Positions 1 through 8,993 of a stretch of 64,000 bases of DNA are shown here, piece by piece; the stretch's first letter is position 1; each line of letters begins with the position of its first letter. The notes under the pieces were generated by a model. It did not search any database, was not told the DNA's origin, and saw only the letters and a program-made list of their open reading frames with translations. Made by a program: the position numbers and the translations under genes. Where the stretch lies: assembly GCA_963811905.1 (NCBI GenBank), contig CAWETK010000015.1, positions 124,001-188,000 on the forward strand, given 5' to 3'. This DNA is from DATFVA01 sp963811905 (GTDB lineage Bacteria > Bacteroidota > Ignavibacteria > Ignavibacteriales > Ignavibacteriaceae).

Positions 1-70
1 CTGTCTTGAATGTCTTCTTTTTGTTAATTAGGTTTGGGTAATATTTTTTCGGGGAGAATCCGGGGAGATT

Positions 71-1681
71 ATGCGTCCCTCATTCATAAATAGGTTAAGT
101 GTTAAACTGACCTTAATTATTTTAAGTATTCTGCTAATTAATTTAGCTGTTTATACTTTCTACACACTCTCAGTTCTCAAACAAGATCTGACGGAAGCTT
201 CATCCCAAAATGCATATAATCTCAGCGATGTGATTAAAAAATCAACACGCTACAGTATGCTCCTTAACCGGCGGCAGGATATATATGAAATAATCAACAC
301 CATCGGAAAAGAGGCGGGTGTTGAGAAAATAAGGATATACAATAAACAGGGAAGAATAAGCTATTCAACGGATTCCACCGAGATAAACAAAACAGTTGAT
401 ACTAACAGTGAAGCGTGCTATGTATGCCACTCACGTCCTACCCTGCCTACAAACCTTCCTCAGAATGAGATGATAAGGGAGTTCAAATTCGACAAAAACC
501 GCAAGGTACTGGGACTGATCAATCCGATAAAAAATGAGTCGGATTGTTCTAACGGCTCCTGCCATGAGCATTCGGCTGATAAAAATATCCTCGGTGTTCT
601 GGACGTTATTGTATCAACGGAAAAAATGAATGAGATAATTGAGTCAAATACCAAGAGTATCATAACAAATGCAATAATCCTGACGGTCCTTATATCAGCT
701 TTCAGCGGGTTATTCATAATTATTCTTGTAAACAAGCCGCTAAAGAAAATATCAAAAGGAATTGAGGAAATATCAAACGGAAACCTTGACTACAAAATTG
801 ATATAAATTCCAAAGGCGAACTTGCACAGGTAGCCAACGAATTCAACCATATGTCAGGCAGATTAAATACAGCGTACAATGAAATTAAGGAATGGTCGGA
901 AACTCTGAATCTGAAAGTTGAAGAAAAAAATGAGGAACTGAAAAAAATATACGAGCAGATAACACAGATTGAGAAGCTTGCATCGCTGGGGAAACTATCC
1001 GCGACTGTTGCTCACGAACTTAATAATCCCCTTGAAGGCATCCTTACCTACAGCAAGCTTATTGCTAAAAAACTGTTAAAGATGAGTAAGGATGGAGAGT
1101 ATAATGATATTATTGAATTTCTAACTCTTATATCAGATGAATCCTCCCGCTGCGGAAAAATAGTTAAAGACCTGCTGCTTTTTTCGCATAAGGACGAGGG
1201 TAAATTCTCACAAAATGATCTGTCAAAAATCATAGATAAAAGTCTCATACTGATAAATCATCACCTTGAAATAAACCGGATTACTTTAGTAAGAGAGTTT
1301 AAAATAGACAATCTGAGTATAGAATGCGATTCACAAAAGATTGAACAGGCGCTTATTGCTATATTGATAAATGCAATAGAGGCAATGAATGAAGGACAGA
1401 CACTGAAGGTTGTCCTTGAGGAAGATAAAGACAATGCAGTAATCAGGGTAACCGACCAGGGTAAAGGGATTTCCGAAAAAGATCTCCCCTATATATTTGA
1501 ACCTTTTTATTCGACGAAGAGTGACAATAAAGGCACAGGACTAGGCCTTGCTGTAGCCTACGGAATTATTAAACAGCATCATGGAAAAATTTCAGTAGAC
1601 GAAACATCTGTAGAAGGAACAACCTTCAAAATAATTTTACCTATTAAAAACATTTCCCAAGAAGTGAAATATGAAACCTAA
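71..1681 (+). CDS. Membrane sensor histidine kinase with heme-c-like sensor domain
   Basis: This 536-residue protein is a two-component sensor kinase. Membrane segments lie at about residues 12-35 and 198-220 and enclose a periplasmic sensor of about 160 residues. That sensor contains a canonical heme-c attachment motif CYVCH (116-120) and a second, CX4CH-like motif CSNGSCH (159-165), so it may bind heme and sense redox state or a gas; this is inferred. A HAMP linker follows (about 220-272), then a coiled coil, the H-box AHELNNP with phospho-acceptor H315, an N-box (NAIEAMNEG) and the G boxes DQGKGIS and GTGLGL. The ATG follows a purine-rich GGGGAGATT stretch. The gene overlaps the next one by 11 bp, so it is translationally coupled to its response regulator. 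Confidence 0.93.
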   Translation: MRPSFINRLSVKLTLIILSILLINLAVYTFYTLSVLKQDLTEASSQNAYNLSDVIKKSTRYSMLLNRRQDIYEIINTIGKEAGVEKIRIYNKQGRISYSTDSTEINKTVDTNSEACYVCHSRPTLPTNLPQNEMIREFKFDKNRKVLGLINPIKNESDCSNGSCHEHSADKNILGVLDVIVSTEKMNEIIESNTKSIITNAIILTVLISAFSGLFIIILVNKPLKKISKGIEEISNGNLDYKIDINSKGELAQVANEFNHMSGRLNTAYNEIKEWSETLNLKVEEKNEELKKIYEQITQIEKLASLGKLSATVAHELNNPLEGILTYSKLIAKKLLKMSKDGEYNDIIEFLTLISDESSRCGKIVKDLLLFSHKDEGKFSQNDLSKIIDKSLILINHHLEINRITLVREFKIDNLSIECDSQKIEQALIAILINAIEAMNEGQTLKVVLEEDKDNAVIRVTDQGKGISEKDLPYIFEPFYSTKSDNKGTGLGLAVAYGIIKQHHGKISVDETSVEGTTFKIILPIKNISQEVKYET

Positions 1682-3020
1682 AGCAAATTTATTAGTAGTA
1701 GACGACGAATTAATCGTCAGGCAATCTTTAAAACACTGGTTTGAAGAAGACGGATACCTTGTAGAAACAGCCGATACGGGGGAAATAGCTTTAAAACATT
1801 TTGAAAAGGGCAAGTATGATATACTGCTTGTCGACATGAAAATGCCGGGAATGAGCGGACTTGAGCTTCTTACCAAAGTTAAAGAATTTGACCAGTCGGT
1901 AATAGTTATCCTTATTACCGCTTTTGCATCTGTGCCGTCTGCAATCAAAGCACTTAAGGATGGTGCTTATGACTATATCACAAAGCCCGTAGACCCTGAT
2001 GAGCTATCGCATATACTTGAAAACGCTCTGAATCAGAAATACCTGAAATCGGAAAATGAAGCGCTCAAGGAAAATATTGATGAGATAATAAAACCGGATA
2101 ACCTGATAGGTGAAAGTACTGAAATGAAGAAAATATTTTCCCTGATCAACACCGTATCACAAACCGATACAACGGTTATGATAAGGGGCGACAGCGGTAC
2201 AGGGAAAGAACTTGTGGCGAAAGCAATTCATATCAACAGCAAGAGAAAATATTTTCCAATAATAACAGTAAACTGCGGAGCCCTGGCTGAATCACTTCTC
2301 GAGAGTGAGCTATTCGGTCACGAAAAAGGAGCCTTTACCGGCGCTCACTATAAACGCAAAGGTAAGTTTGAAATGGCAAACGGCGGTACTGTTTTTCTGG
2401 ATGAGATAGGAACAGTTTCAGCCAAAATGCAGGTTGAACTGCTGCGCGTCATTGAAACAAAACAGTTTACCCGTGTCGGAGGAAATGAAGTCATTAAAAG
2501 TGATTTCAGGGTAATAGCTGCAACGAATGAACCCCTTGAAGATCTTGTTAAACAGGGTAAGTTCAGGGAGGATTTATATTACAGGCTTGATGTTTTCACT
2601 ATCCTTATTCCTCCGCTGCGTGAAAGAATTGAAGATATTCCGCTGCTGGCATATTACTTCCTGAAAAAATTCACTACCGCGATGAATAAAAAGAAAGAGA
2701 CTATTTCAGCTGAGGCAATGGATTTCCTTGTAAAATACAGCTGGCCGGGAAATGTCCGCGAGCTTGAAAATGCAATTGAAAGGGCCGTAGTAGTAAGCAA
2801 GACAAACTGTATCGATGTGCAGGATCTTCCCTTCCAGGTAAGCTCCAATAACCACTTCGACAAGGATGACAGGAGTATGGCAGCAATGGAAAAAAGGCAT
2901 ATTGCTCTTGTGCTGAACGAACTGAAATGGAATATTTCAAGGAGCGCTGAAGCTTTAAGAATAGACAGGGTAACTCTCTATAACAAGATTAATAAATACG
3001 GGCTGCAGAGAAACGAATAA
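1671..3020 (+). CDS. NtrC-family sigma-54-dependent response regulator
   Basis: This 449-residue protein is a sigma-54 activator that receives phosphate from the preceding kinase. The receiver domain (about 5-120) has acidic residues near D16-D17 and phospho-acceptor D55 in LLVDMKMPG. The AAA+ domain (about 143-370) has Walker A GDSGTGKE (173-180) and the sigma-54 contact loop GAFTGA (220-225). A Fis-type helix-turn-helix lies at the C terminus (about 405-449). The target promoters are not evident in the window. The stop codon shares bases with the start of the archaemetzincin gene (TAATG), so all three genes probably form one operon. Confidence 0.95.
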   Translation: MKPKANLLVVDDELIVRQSLKHWFEEDGYLVETADTGEIALKHFEKGKYDILLVDMKMPGMSGLELLTKVKEFDQSVIVILITAFASVPSAIKALKDGAYDYITKPVDPDELSHILENALNQKYLKSENEALKENIDEIIKPDNLIGESTEMKKIFSLINTVSQTDTTVMIRGDSGTGKELVAKAIHINSKRKYFPIITVNCGALAESLLESELFGHEKGAFTGAHYKRKGKFEMANGGTVFLDEIGTVSAKMQVELLRVIETKQFTRVGGNEVIKSDFRVIAATNEPLEDLVKQGKFREDLYYRLDVFTILIPPLRERIEDIPLLAYYFLKKFTTAMNKKKETISAEAMDFLVKYSWPGNVRELENAIERAVVVSKTNCIDVQDLPFQVSSNNHFDKDDRSMAAMEKRHIALVLNELKWNISRSAEALRIDRVTLYNKINKYGLQRNE

Positions 3021-3565
3021 TGCAGGATATATGCATAGCTCCCGTCAGCATTTCGAATAATGAACTGCTGCAGAGAGTTATAATTGAGCTCAGAAAAATC
3101 CTCCAGGTTGAGATCCAGCTCATTGATCTTAATCTGGACCTTAATAAGGCCTATTCTTCAGAGCGCAGACAGTATTATTCAACACAGCTTATAGCAGAAG
3201 CAGTCACTCATACTACCCATCTTGACAGTAAAATAGTTATCCTGGTAGAGTTCGATCTGTTCATCCCTGTATTCACATATGTTTTCGGAGAGGCTCAGCT
3301 TAACGGGAAACATTCTATTGTTTCTCTCTGCAGGCTGCATGAGGAATTCTACACAGGAAGGACAGACCACGAGCTTCTGTTCGAAAGGACCATTAAAGAA
3401 ATACTGCACGAACTCGGACATAATTTCGGTCTTCTCCACTGCAGCAGCTGGGACTGCGTGATGCATGCTTCAGCTGAAATTGAAGAAGTTGATATTAAAG
3501 GAAGAGTATATTGTAAAGCCTGCAGCCGTACACTGCAGAATATTTTCAATTTCCGTGTTAATTAG
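3020..3565 (+). CDS. amzA: Archaemetzincin-family zinc metalloprotease
   Basis: The 181-residue protein carries the archaemetzincin signature: HELGHNFGLLH at 130-140 (three zinc-binding His and catalytic Glu131), then C141, C146, Met148 of the Met-turn and the CKAC pair at 165-168, which together form a second structural zinc site. The family contains aminopeptidase-like metalloproteases; their substrates in bacteria are unknown. No signal peptide is seen, so it should act in the cytoplasm. Its start codon overlaps the stop of the sigma-54 regulator gene, which ties it to the heme-motif two-component system. The length is normal and all motif residues are present. Confidence 0.9.
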   Translation: MQDICIAPVSISNNELLQRVIIELRKILQVEIQLIDLNLDLNKAYSSERRQYYSTQLIAEAVTHTTHLDSKIVILVEFDLFIPVFTYVFGEAQLNGKHSIVSLCRLHEEFYTGRTDHELLFERTIKEILHELGHNFGLLHCSSWDCVMHASAEIEEVDIKGRVYCKACSRTLQNIFNFRVN

Positions 3566-4302
3566 GATGACCGCGTTTCAGATCCTGTTAATTCGGCATC
3601 CCTGATATGATGGCGGATATAGATCCGCTTTCTTATATAATGGTCAAGCAGCCAGGCTGCTGATATCCATACAAATCCAAATGCCCACCCTGCAATAATA
3701 TCATTGGGAGAATGGGATCCTTTTATTATCTGTGCGATCCCTATCGAGATGCTTAAAAGAAAGGCTATGACCAGCACAAAATGATTTACAGATCTGTCGG
3801 GATTTGACCGGTATATCAGTCTTGCAAGTGTAAAATAAAAAACCACCGACATCATAGCGTGACCGCTGGGAAAACCCTTGCCGTAAGTTTCGAATAAGTT
3901 CAGCCAGTTAAACCAGGGTTCTCCGCCGTAATAGTTTTTCAGGAAAACATGCATAACTCCAGCTCCTACAACCACAAAGAAATAAGTATAAAGTGTTCTG
4001 TATTTCTTCCTTATAAAAAGATACCCGCCGAAGACTATTGAAAATATTGAAACAAACAGCTGGCTTGCCAGTGATGAGAGGTCGTTCATAGTTCCAACCA
4101 ACGATTCCGGTCCGTAAGATCCGCTCCATTTATTTGTCTTTCCCAGCCACTCGAACATAAGCGTTTTATAACCACCCGTTATGCCGGCTACGAATCCATT
4201 GGTACATAAAAAGAAAATGTACAAACTTAGTATTATGATCGACCACGCGGTGTACTTCTTATATTTCCGGCTTTTTCTGTTTTCCCGCTCCACAGCATCC
4301 AT
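3562..4302 (-). CDS. PAP2-family membrane phosphatase with altered motifs
   Basis: This 246-residue multi-pass membrane protein matches the PAP2 / phosphatidic acid phosphatase fold. The central motif is GFPSGHAMM and the third motif GSHSPNDIIAG retains the nucleophile-type His and its partner Asp. Two usually conserved arginines are absent: the first motif reads KNYYGGEP instead of KX6RP, and the Arg six residues before the last His is Gln. It probably acts on a lipid phosphate or pyrophosphate, or has drifted in activity; the substrate cannot be told. The start ATG has AGGG upstream at good spacing. The gene is convergent with amzA and overlaps its end by 4 bp. Confidence 0.8.
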   Translation of the reverse strand: MDAVERENRKSRKYKKYTAWSIIILSLYIFFLCTNGFVAGITGGYKTLMFEWLGKTNKWSGSYGPESLVGTMNDLSSLASQLFVSIFSIVFGGYLFIRKKYRTLYTYFFVVVGAGVMHVFLKNYYGGEPWFNWLNLFETYGKGFPSGHAMMSVVFYFTLARLIYRSNPDRSVNHFVLVIAFLLSISIGIAQIIKGSHSPNDIIAGWAFGFVWISAAWLLDHYIRKRIYIRHHIRDAELTGSETRSS

Positions 4303-4550
4303 ATTAAACCCTAAATTCTTATAGTTCTAAAATAAATAAATTATCGGTGTTTTTAATGATTCGTACCACTTTCCTTCTCAACTTTTAGAATCTCAAATTT
4401 TCTGCTTTCTAATTTATGGTAAGGCTGCCTCTCTAAACAGGCTAAAAACGGGGTTATCAACGATAATTTTCCTCTGGAATGTTATTTGGTCTGAATAAAA
4501 GATTCTGGCATCTGCCCCAAAAGACGTTTAAATATATTTGGAAGGGTTTT

Positions 4551-5438
4551 ATGTATAATTCTATAGTGCTGGTCAAACAGGTACCTGATACGGCTAATAT
4601 CTCCGGAAAAGTGATGAAGGATGACGGGACTGTTAACCGCTCAAAACTGCCCGCAATATTTAATTACGAAGATAAAGTTGCTCTCGAATTCGCTCTGCGG
4701 ATAAAGGAAAAGTTCGGCGGAAAAGTTACCGCCGTTACTATGGGGCCTCCCAGGGCTTCCGATACTCTCAGAGAATGTCTTTATATGGGAGCAGATGAGG
4801 TTTATCTTATCACCGACAGAAAGTTTGCAGGTGCCGATACGCTTGCTACTTCTTATGTGCTTTCTGAAGCAATCAAAAAGATCGGCAATTACAATTTCAT
4901 ATTTGCCGGCAGGCAGGCAATTGATGGAGACACCGCGCAGGTAGGACCGCAGACTGCAGAAAAGCTTGGTATTCCACAAATAACTTATACAGAAGAATTG
5001 ATTGATGTAAAAAGAGACCGTATTATTATCCGACGTAAAATTGACGGCGGCTATGAAATAGTCGAAGGCAGTATTCCTGTTCTCCTTACGGTTTTAAAAG
5101 ACGCTGTGGACCCGCGGCCATTCAGCGCTAAACGTGTAATGGCATATAAAGGGGCAAAATCACTGCTTGACCTGGAAAAGATGACAGAAGAGAACTCCCT
5201 ATTGTATATAGATAAGCTGGTTCACGAATATGAAGAAAGGGGACTCCTTATTAAGACTCTGACCACCGATGATCTTGACGTCGATCCGGAAAGATGCGGT
5301 ATTAAAGGCTCTCCCACAAAAGTATATAAAGTGGAATCAGTGGTCCTTGCCGGTGGTAATCATGCTAAAGTTGAACCTACAAAGACAGCCTTATCAGGTT
5401 TGATAGATCAATTAATGACCGATCATATTTTTGGTTAA
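4551..5438 (+). CDS. etfB: Electron transfer flavoprotein beta subunit
   Basis: This is the small subunit of the FAD/AMP-containing ETF that accepts electrons from acyl-CoA dehydrogenases. I place the start at the ATG at 4551 (296 aa), which begins MYNSIVLVKQVPD as ETF-beta proteins do and has GGAAGG a few bases upstream; a 24-residue upstream extension is possible but looks non-native. The ETF-beta signature FAGRQAIDGDTAQVGPQ lies at about 118-134. etfA follows after 12 bp and the acyl-CoA dehydrogenase after that, forming a beta-oxidation electron-transfer operon. The membrane ETF:quinone oxidoreductase is not in this window. Confidence 0.93.
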   Translation: MYNSIVLVKQVPDTANISGKVMKDDGTVNRSKLPAIFNYEDKVALEFALRIKEKFGGKVTAVTMGPPRASDTLRECLYMGADEVYLITDRKFAGADTLATSYVLSEAIKKIGNYNFIFAGRQAIDGDTAQVGPQTAEKLGIPQITYTEELIDVKRDRIIIRRKIDGGYEIVEGSIPVLLTVLKDAVDPRPFSAKRVMAYKGAKSLLDLEKMTEENSLLYIDKLVHEYEERGLLIKTLTTDDLDVDPERCGIKGSPTKVYKVESVVLAGGNHAKVEPTKTALSGLIDQLMTDHIFG

Positions 5439-5450
5439 AGGAATTATTAA

Positions 5451-6467
5451 ATGAAATTTTCTAATGAAGTCTGGGTTTTTATAGAACAAAGAGAAGGAAA
5501 GCCGGCTGATGTAAGCTTTGAACTCCTTTGCAAAGCACATAAGCTTGCGGAGACAATGGCCGGAAGTGTTAAGGCCATTGTAATAGGAGATAGAGCTGAA
5601 GAAATTGCAAAAGAAACCTTTCGCTATGGAGCTGATGAGGCCTTACTGATTGATCATCCATCTCTGAGGCATTTCAGAACAATACCTTACAGCAGAATTT
5701 TTACAAAACTAATAGAAGAATTTACACCAAGGATTGTACTATTTGGAGCCACTGTGATCGGCCGCGATCTCGCACCGAGGGTTGCCTCGCATACAAAGAG
5801 CGGTTTAACAGCCGATTGTACTGATCTGCAGATATCCGATGTTACATATCTCAAAGAAAATTTTCCCAAACTGCTTCTTCAGATACGTCCTGCTTTCGGC
5901 GGCAATATTATTGCCACCATTATTACTCCCGATGTACCCGTGCAGATGGCAACCGTGCGTGAAGGTGTAATGGAACTCTCTCCGCTGCCTCAACCTAACC
6001 CGGAAAAGATTACTAAATTAGATTTCCACCCTGATCCTGCTGATGAGCTGGTTAGAATTATCGAGCAGCACCGCGAAGAAAATAAAGTGAACTTAAAAGC
6101 TTCTCCGATAATTGTTGCCGGCGGATACGGACTTGGGACAAAGGAGAATTTCAGACTTATAGAGGAACTGGCCCATACAATAGGTGCCGAGGTTGCGGGA
6201 AGCCGTGCCGCTGTGGATGCCGGTTTTGTTGCCCCCGACAGGCAGGTAGGACAAACGGGAGTTACCGTCCGTCCGAAACTCTATATCGCTGTAGGAATCT
6301 CCGGTGCAATTCAGCATCGTGCAGGGATGCAGGAGTCACAGAAAATCATTGCTATTAACACCGACCCTGAAGCTCCAATATTTGATATCAGCCATTACGG
6401 AATCGTTGGGGATGCATCGGAAGTTATTCCTGCTTTCATTGAAGCTTATAAAAATAAATTGAAATAA
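5451..6467 (+). CDS. etfA: Electron transfer flavoprotein alpha subunit
   Basis: The 338-residue large ETF subunit has an N-terminal alpha/beta domain (1-190) and a C-terminal FAD-binding domain (about 216-338). Diagnostic segments are SRAAVDAG (251-258), QVGQTG (265-270) and GISGAIQHRAGM (282-293), which contact the FAD. AAGGA lies seven bases before the ATG. It forms a heterodimer with the EtfB encoded immediately upstream and passes electrons from the acyl-CoA dehydrogenase encoded 9 bp downstream. The length is typical and no key residue is missing. Confidence 0.95.
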   Translation: MKFSNEVWVFIEQREGKPADVSFELLCKAHKLAETMAGSVKAIVIGDRAEEIAKETFRYGADEALLIDHPSLRHFRTIPYSRIFTKLIEEFTPRIVLFGATVIGRDLAPRVASHTKSGLTADCTDLQISDVTYLKENFPKLLLQIRPAFGGNIIATIITPDVPVQMATVREGVMELSPLPQPNPEKITKLDFHPDPADELVRIIEQHREENKVNLKASPIIVAGGYGLGTKENFRLIEELAHTIGAEVAGSRAAVDAGFVAPDRQVGQTGVTVRPKLYIAVGISGAIQHRAGMQESQKIIAINTDPEAPIFDISHYGIVGDASEVIPAFIEAYKNKLK

Positions 6468-6476
6468 GGTTTTATT

Positions 6477-8198
6477 ATGCCAAATTTTTTCACTGATAAT
6501 AATGATATCCTGTTCCATTTTAATCATCTGCATATAGAGGATATAGTCTCAATAATTGAGGATGATTATAGCCAGGCTAAAGAATACCGTTATGCTCCGG
6601 TTGATTATGAGGATGCAACTGAAAACTACAGGAAGCTTCTTGAAATAGCGGGTGATATTGCAGGCAATTTTATAGCAGAACGTGCAGCCGCTGTGGATGA
6701 AGACGGCGCCCTGCTGAAGGATGGCAAGGTTAGTTATGCAAAAGGAACACAGGAGAATCTAAAAAGACTGGGACAGGCTGACCTTATGGGTTTGATATTT
6801 CCGAGGAAATACGGCGGATTAAATGCTCCTTTTATGATTTATATAATGTCCATCGAACTCATCTCCCGTGCTGATGCATCTTTAATGAATCTTTTCGGTC
6901 TGCAGGATATTGCTGATACAATCAGGAAGTTCGGAAATGAAGATCAAAGACTGGAATTTCTTCCCGGCTTTTGTTCCGGCGAATATACCGGGGCAATGGC
7001 TCTTACGGAACCTGATGCCGGGTCGGACCTTCAGGCTGTTAAACTTCACGCTTACCAGGATGAAAAAGGCAGATGGTTCCTTAAAGGAGTTAAAAGATTT
7101 ATAACCAATGGTAATGGTAACATTCTGCTTGTGCTTGCCAGGTCTGAACCCGGAACAAAAGATGGCCGCGGTTTAAGTATGTTCGTATGCTACGGAGATG
7201 AGACTGTAAAAGTAAGAAGGATTGAACATAAACTTGGAATTCATGGTTCCCCGACCTGTGAACTTCAGTTTAATGATACACCGGCTCAACTGATCGGAAC
7301 CAGAAGATTTGGTTTGATTAAATATGTATTTGAGCTCATGTTCCGCGCCAGGATGGGAGTTTCTGCCCAGGCAATGGGAATATCACAGGCAGCTTATGAA
7401 ATGGCTGTTAAATATGCCCGTGAAAGAGAACAATTCGGCAAACCTATTATTAATATTCCGGTGGTTTCCAATATTCTCATCGATATGAGAACCCTGCTTG
7501 AAGCAAACCGTTCGCTCCTTTACGAAGCTGCCAGGAGTGTGGATAAAAAAGAAGTCCTTGAAATGCAGATTGAAAAAAGGAAGGAACAGGGTCTGAGTGT
7601 TCAGGAGGAAAATTTCAGACTTAAACAGTTGACAAAAGAAACGAATCTTCTTACCCCGATGTGTAAATTAGTCCTGACTGAATCTGCAAATAAAATTACA
7701 TACGATGCTCTCCAGATACACGGCGGTACCGGTTACATGAAAGAATTCAGGATCGAAAGACTTGCCCGTGATGCCAGGATAACAAATATCTATGAAGGCA
7801 CTTCGCAACTGCAGGTTGTTGCCGCAATGGGAGGTGTTATCAATGATGTGCTGGGCTACAGGTTTGATGAAAAAGAAAAGAAAGAGTATAAAGGCGGTGT
7901 AGCTCCTCTTGTTAATCACCTGGTTGAGATAAGGGGAATATACAGAGACTGCCTGAAGTATGTTACTGATAAAAAGGATCCGGCCTTCCAGGACGTAGCC
8001 GGAAAAGATCTCCTTGAGTTATATACTTACCTGGTGGTTGGCTACCTCCTGCTTGACGAAGCAGAGATTCAACCTAAAAAAGTGTTTACGGCTAATCGTT
8101 ATATCCTTTATTCTCTTGCGAACGCAAGGAAGAATGCCGAATCAATAAAAGACGGATTATTTAACGATATCCTGCATGCAGAAAAAATTTTAGCTTAA
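6477..8198 (+). CDS. Acyl-CoA dehydrogenase
   Basis: This 573-residue flavoenzyme oxidises an acyl-CoA to the enoyl-CoA and donates electrons to the adjacent ETF. It has an N-terminal extension of about 60 residues before the usual fold, the MALTEPDAGSD flavin/substrate motif (174-184), the REREQFGKPI segment (315-324), and the catalytic Glu440 in TNIYEGTS. An additional C-terminal helical domain (about 460-573) is typical of the larger acyl-CoA dehydrogenase subfamily. Chain-length specificity cannot be read from the sequence. It is co-transcribed with etfBA. AAGG precedes the ATG. Confidence 0.93.
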   Translation: MPNFFTDNNDILFHFNHLHIEDIVSIIEDDYSQAKEYRYAPVDYEDATENYRKLLEIAGDIAGNFIAERAAAVDEDGALLKDGKVSYAKGTQENLKRLGQADLMGLIFPRKYGGLNAPFMIYIMSIELISRADASLMNLFGLQDIADTIRKFGNEDQRLEFLPGFCSGEYTGAMALTEPDAGSDLQAVKLHAYQDEKGRWFLKGVKRFITNGNGNILLVLARSEPGTKDGRGLSMFVCYGDETVKVRRIEHKLGIHGSPTCELQFNDTPAQLIGTRRFGLIKYVFELMFRARMGVSAQAMGISQAAYEMAVKYAREREQFGKPIINIPVVSNILIDMRTLLEANRSLLYEAARSVDKKEVLEMQIEKRKEQGLSVQEENFRLKQLTKETNLLTPMCKLVLTESANKITYDALQIHGGTGYMKEFRIERLARDARITNIYEGTSQLQVVAAMGGVINDVLGYRFDEKEKKEYKGGVAPLVNHLVEIRGIYRDCLKYVTDKKDPAFQDVAGKDLLELYTYLVVGYLLLDEAEIQPKKVFTANRYILYSLANARKNAESIKDGLFNDILHAEKILA

Positions 8199-8227
8199 AT
8201 TAGTATCATCAAAAAAAGTGAGTTAAA

Positions 8228-8440
8228 ATGACTGATAAACAAACCTTCTATTACAAAATCTTCGATGATAAAGAACGTCTCAACTATATGAAGTCTTCCC
8301 TTCCGCATAAAGAGCTTGAGGACCTTCTGAAAGAGTACGAGAGAGATCATCAGAAATATTTTAATCCTGAATTCGTTCAGTTCCTGAAAGAAAAAGATAT
8401 CGAAGCTGAACTAATTGAGGTAAGTGATATTTCATATTAA
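8228..8440 (+). CDS. Small acidic protein of unknown function
   Basis: This 70-residue, charged, probably helical protein starts 29 bp after the acyl-CoA dehydrogenase stop. I do not recognise its family. There is no signal peptide or membrane segment. Its position before a candidate terminator suggests it is the last gene of the etf operon. The coding call rests on composition and context and a weak purine-rich stretch before the ATG, so it is only moderately certain. Confidence 0.55.
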   Translation: MTDKQTFYYKIFDDKERLNYMKSSLPHKELEDLLKEYERDHQKYFNPEFVQFLKEKDIEAELIEVSDISY

Positions 8441-8448
8441 TTTAACCC

Positions 8449-8498
8449 GGGCCCGATTAACTAATTCTCTCCAAACAACATTAACCGGGCTCTTTCTC
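8449..8498 (+). terminator. Candidate terminator of the etf-acyl-CoA dehydrogenase operon
   Basis: GGGCCCGATTAA (8449-8460) can pair with TTAACCGGGCTC (8481-8492), allowing one G-U pair and one mismatch, and is followed by TTTCTCCT. The U-tract is weak, so this is a likely rather than certain intrinsic terminator. Confidence 0.45.
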
Positions 8499-8993
8499 CT
8501 CCATCCTGCACATATTCTCCTGAGACTGTGGGACTCAGTGACGAAGAGACTGAGAGAGGGAGAGATCCCTGCAAAAATAATCCTTAAATCAATTCGCTTC
8601 CAGGGCGATGTTCGCTATACATAAATGCTCAGCACGGCCTAACGGCAAATAGATTTTGCCCTGGTAAATTTTATTCCATCCAAAATTCCAACATTCTACG
8701 TACTTCAAATTTAAGTCTGTTTTATAGAGTTCTTAAAATATCTTGACAAAAAAACTACTGAGGTTACAATTCATCCACCCATAAAGGATTAATTACTTGT
8801 CATTCAACATTGTTCCTGGCGTCTTGCGCCCGCGCAGCATTCCTTGCATCCACCAATCCACAAATTAATTCTCTCAAGTCGCAAATTCGCTCAATCCCCT
8901 AATTCCTAAATCCATCTCCCCTTAACTTTGACCCTATTTTTCTCTAACTTTGAATGTTAATTTTTCTGTACAATATTGTTTTAAGGATACACA
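8499..8993. other. Intergenic region before the C1B peptidase gene
   Basis: I see no convincing gene in these roughly 500 bases; a possible 66-codon frame at 8424-8624 has no family resemblance. A sequence resembling a sigma-70 promoter (TTGACA at 8743-8748, a 16-bp spacer, TACAAT at 8765-8770) could drive the peptidase gene, leaving a leader of about 215 bases. That is a weak call, because promoter consensus in this lineage may differ. Confidence 0.3.

Noticed and set aside
8424..8624. 66-codon plus-strand frame after the small protein
   Set aside because: It overlaps the candidate terminator and the preceding gene and looks random.
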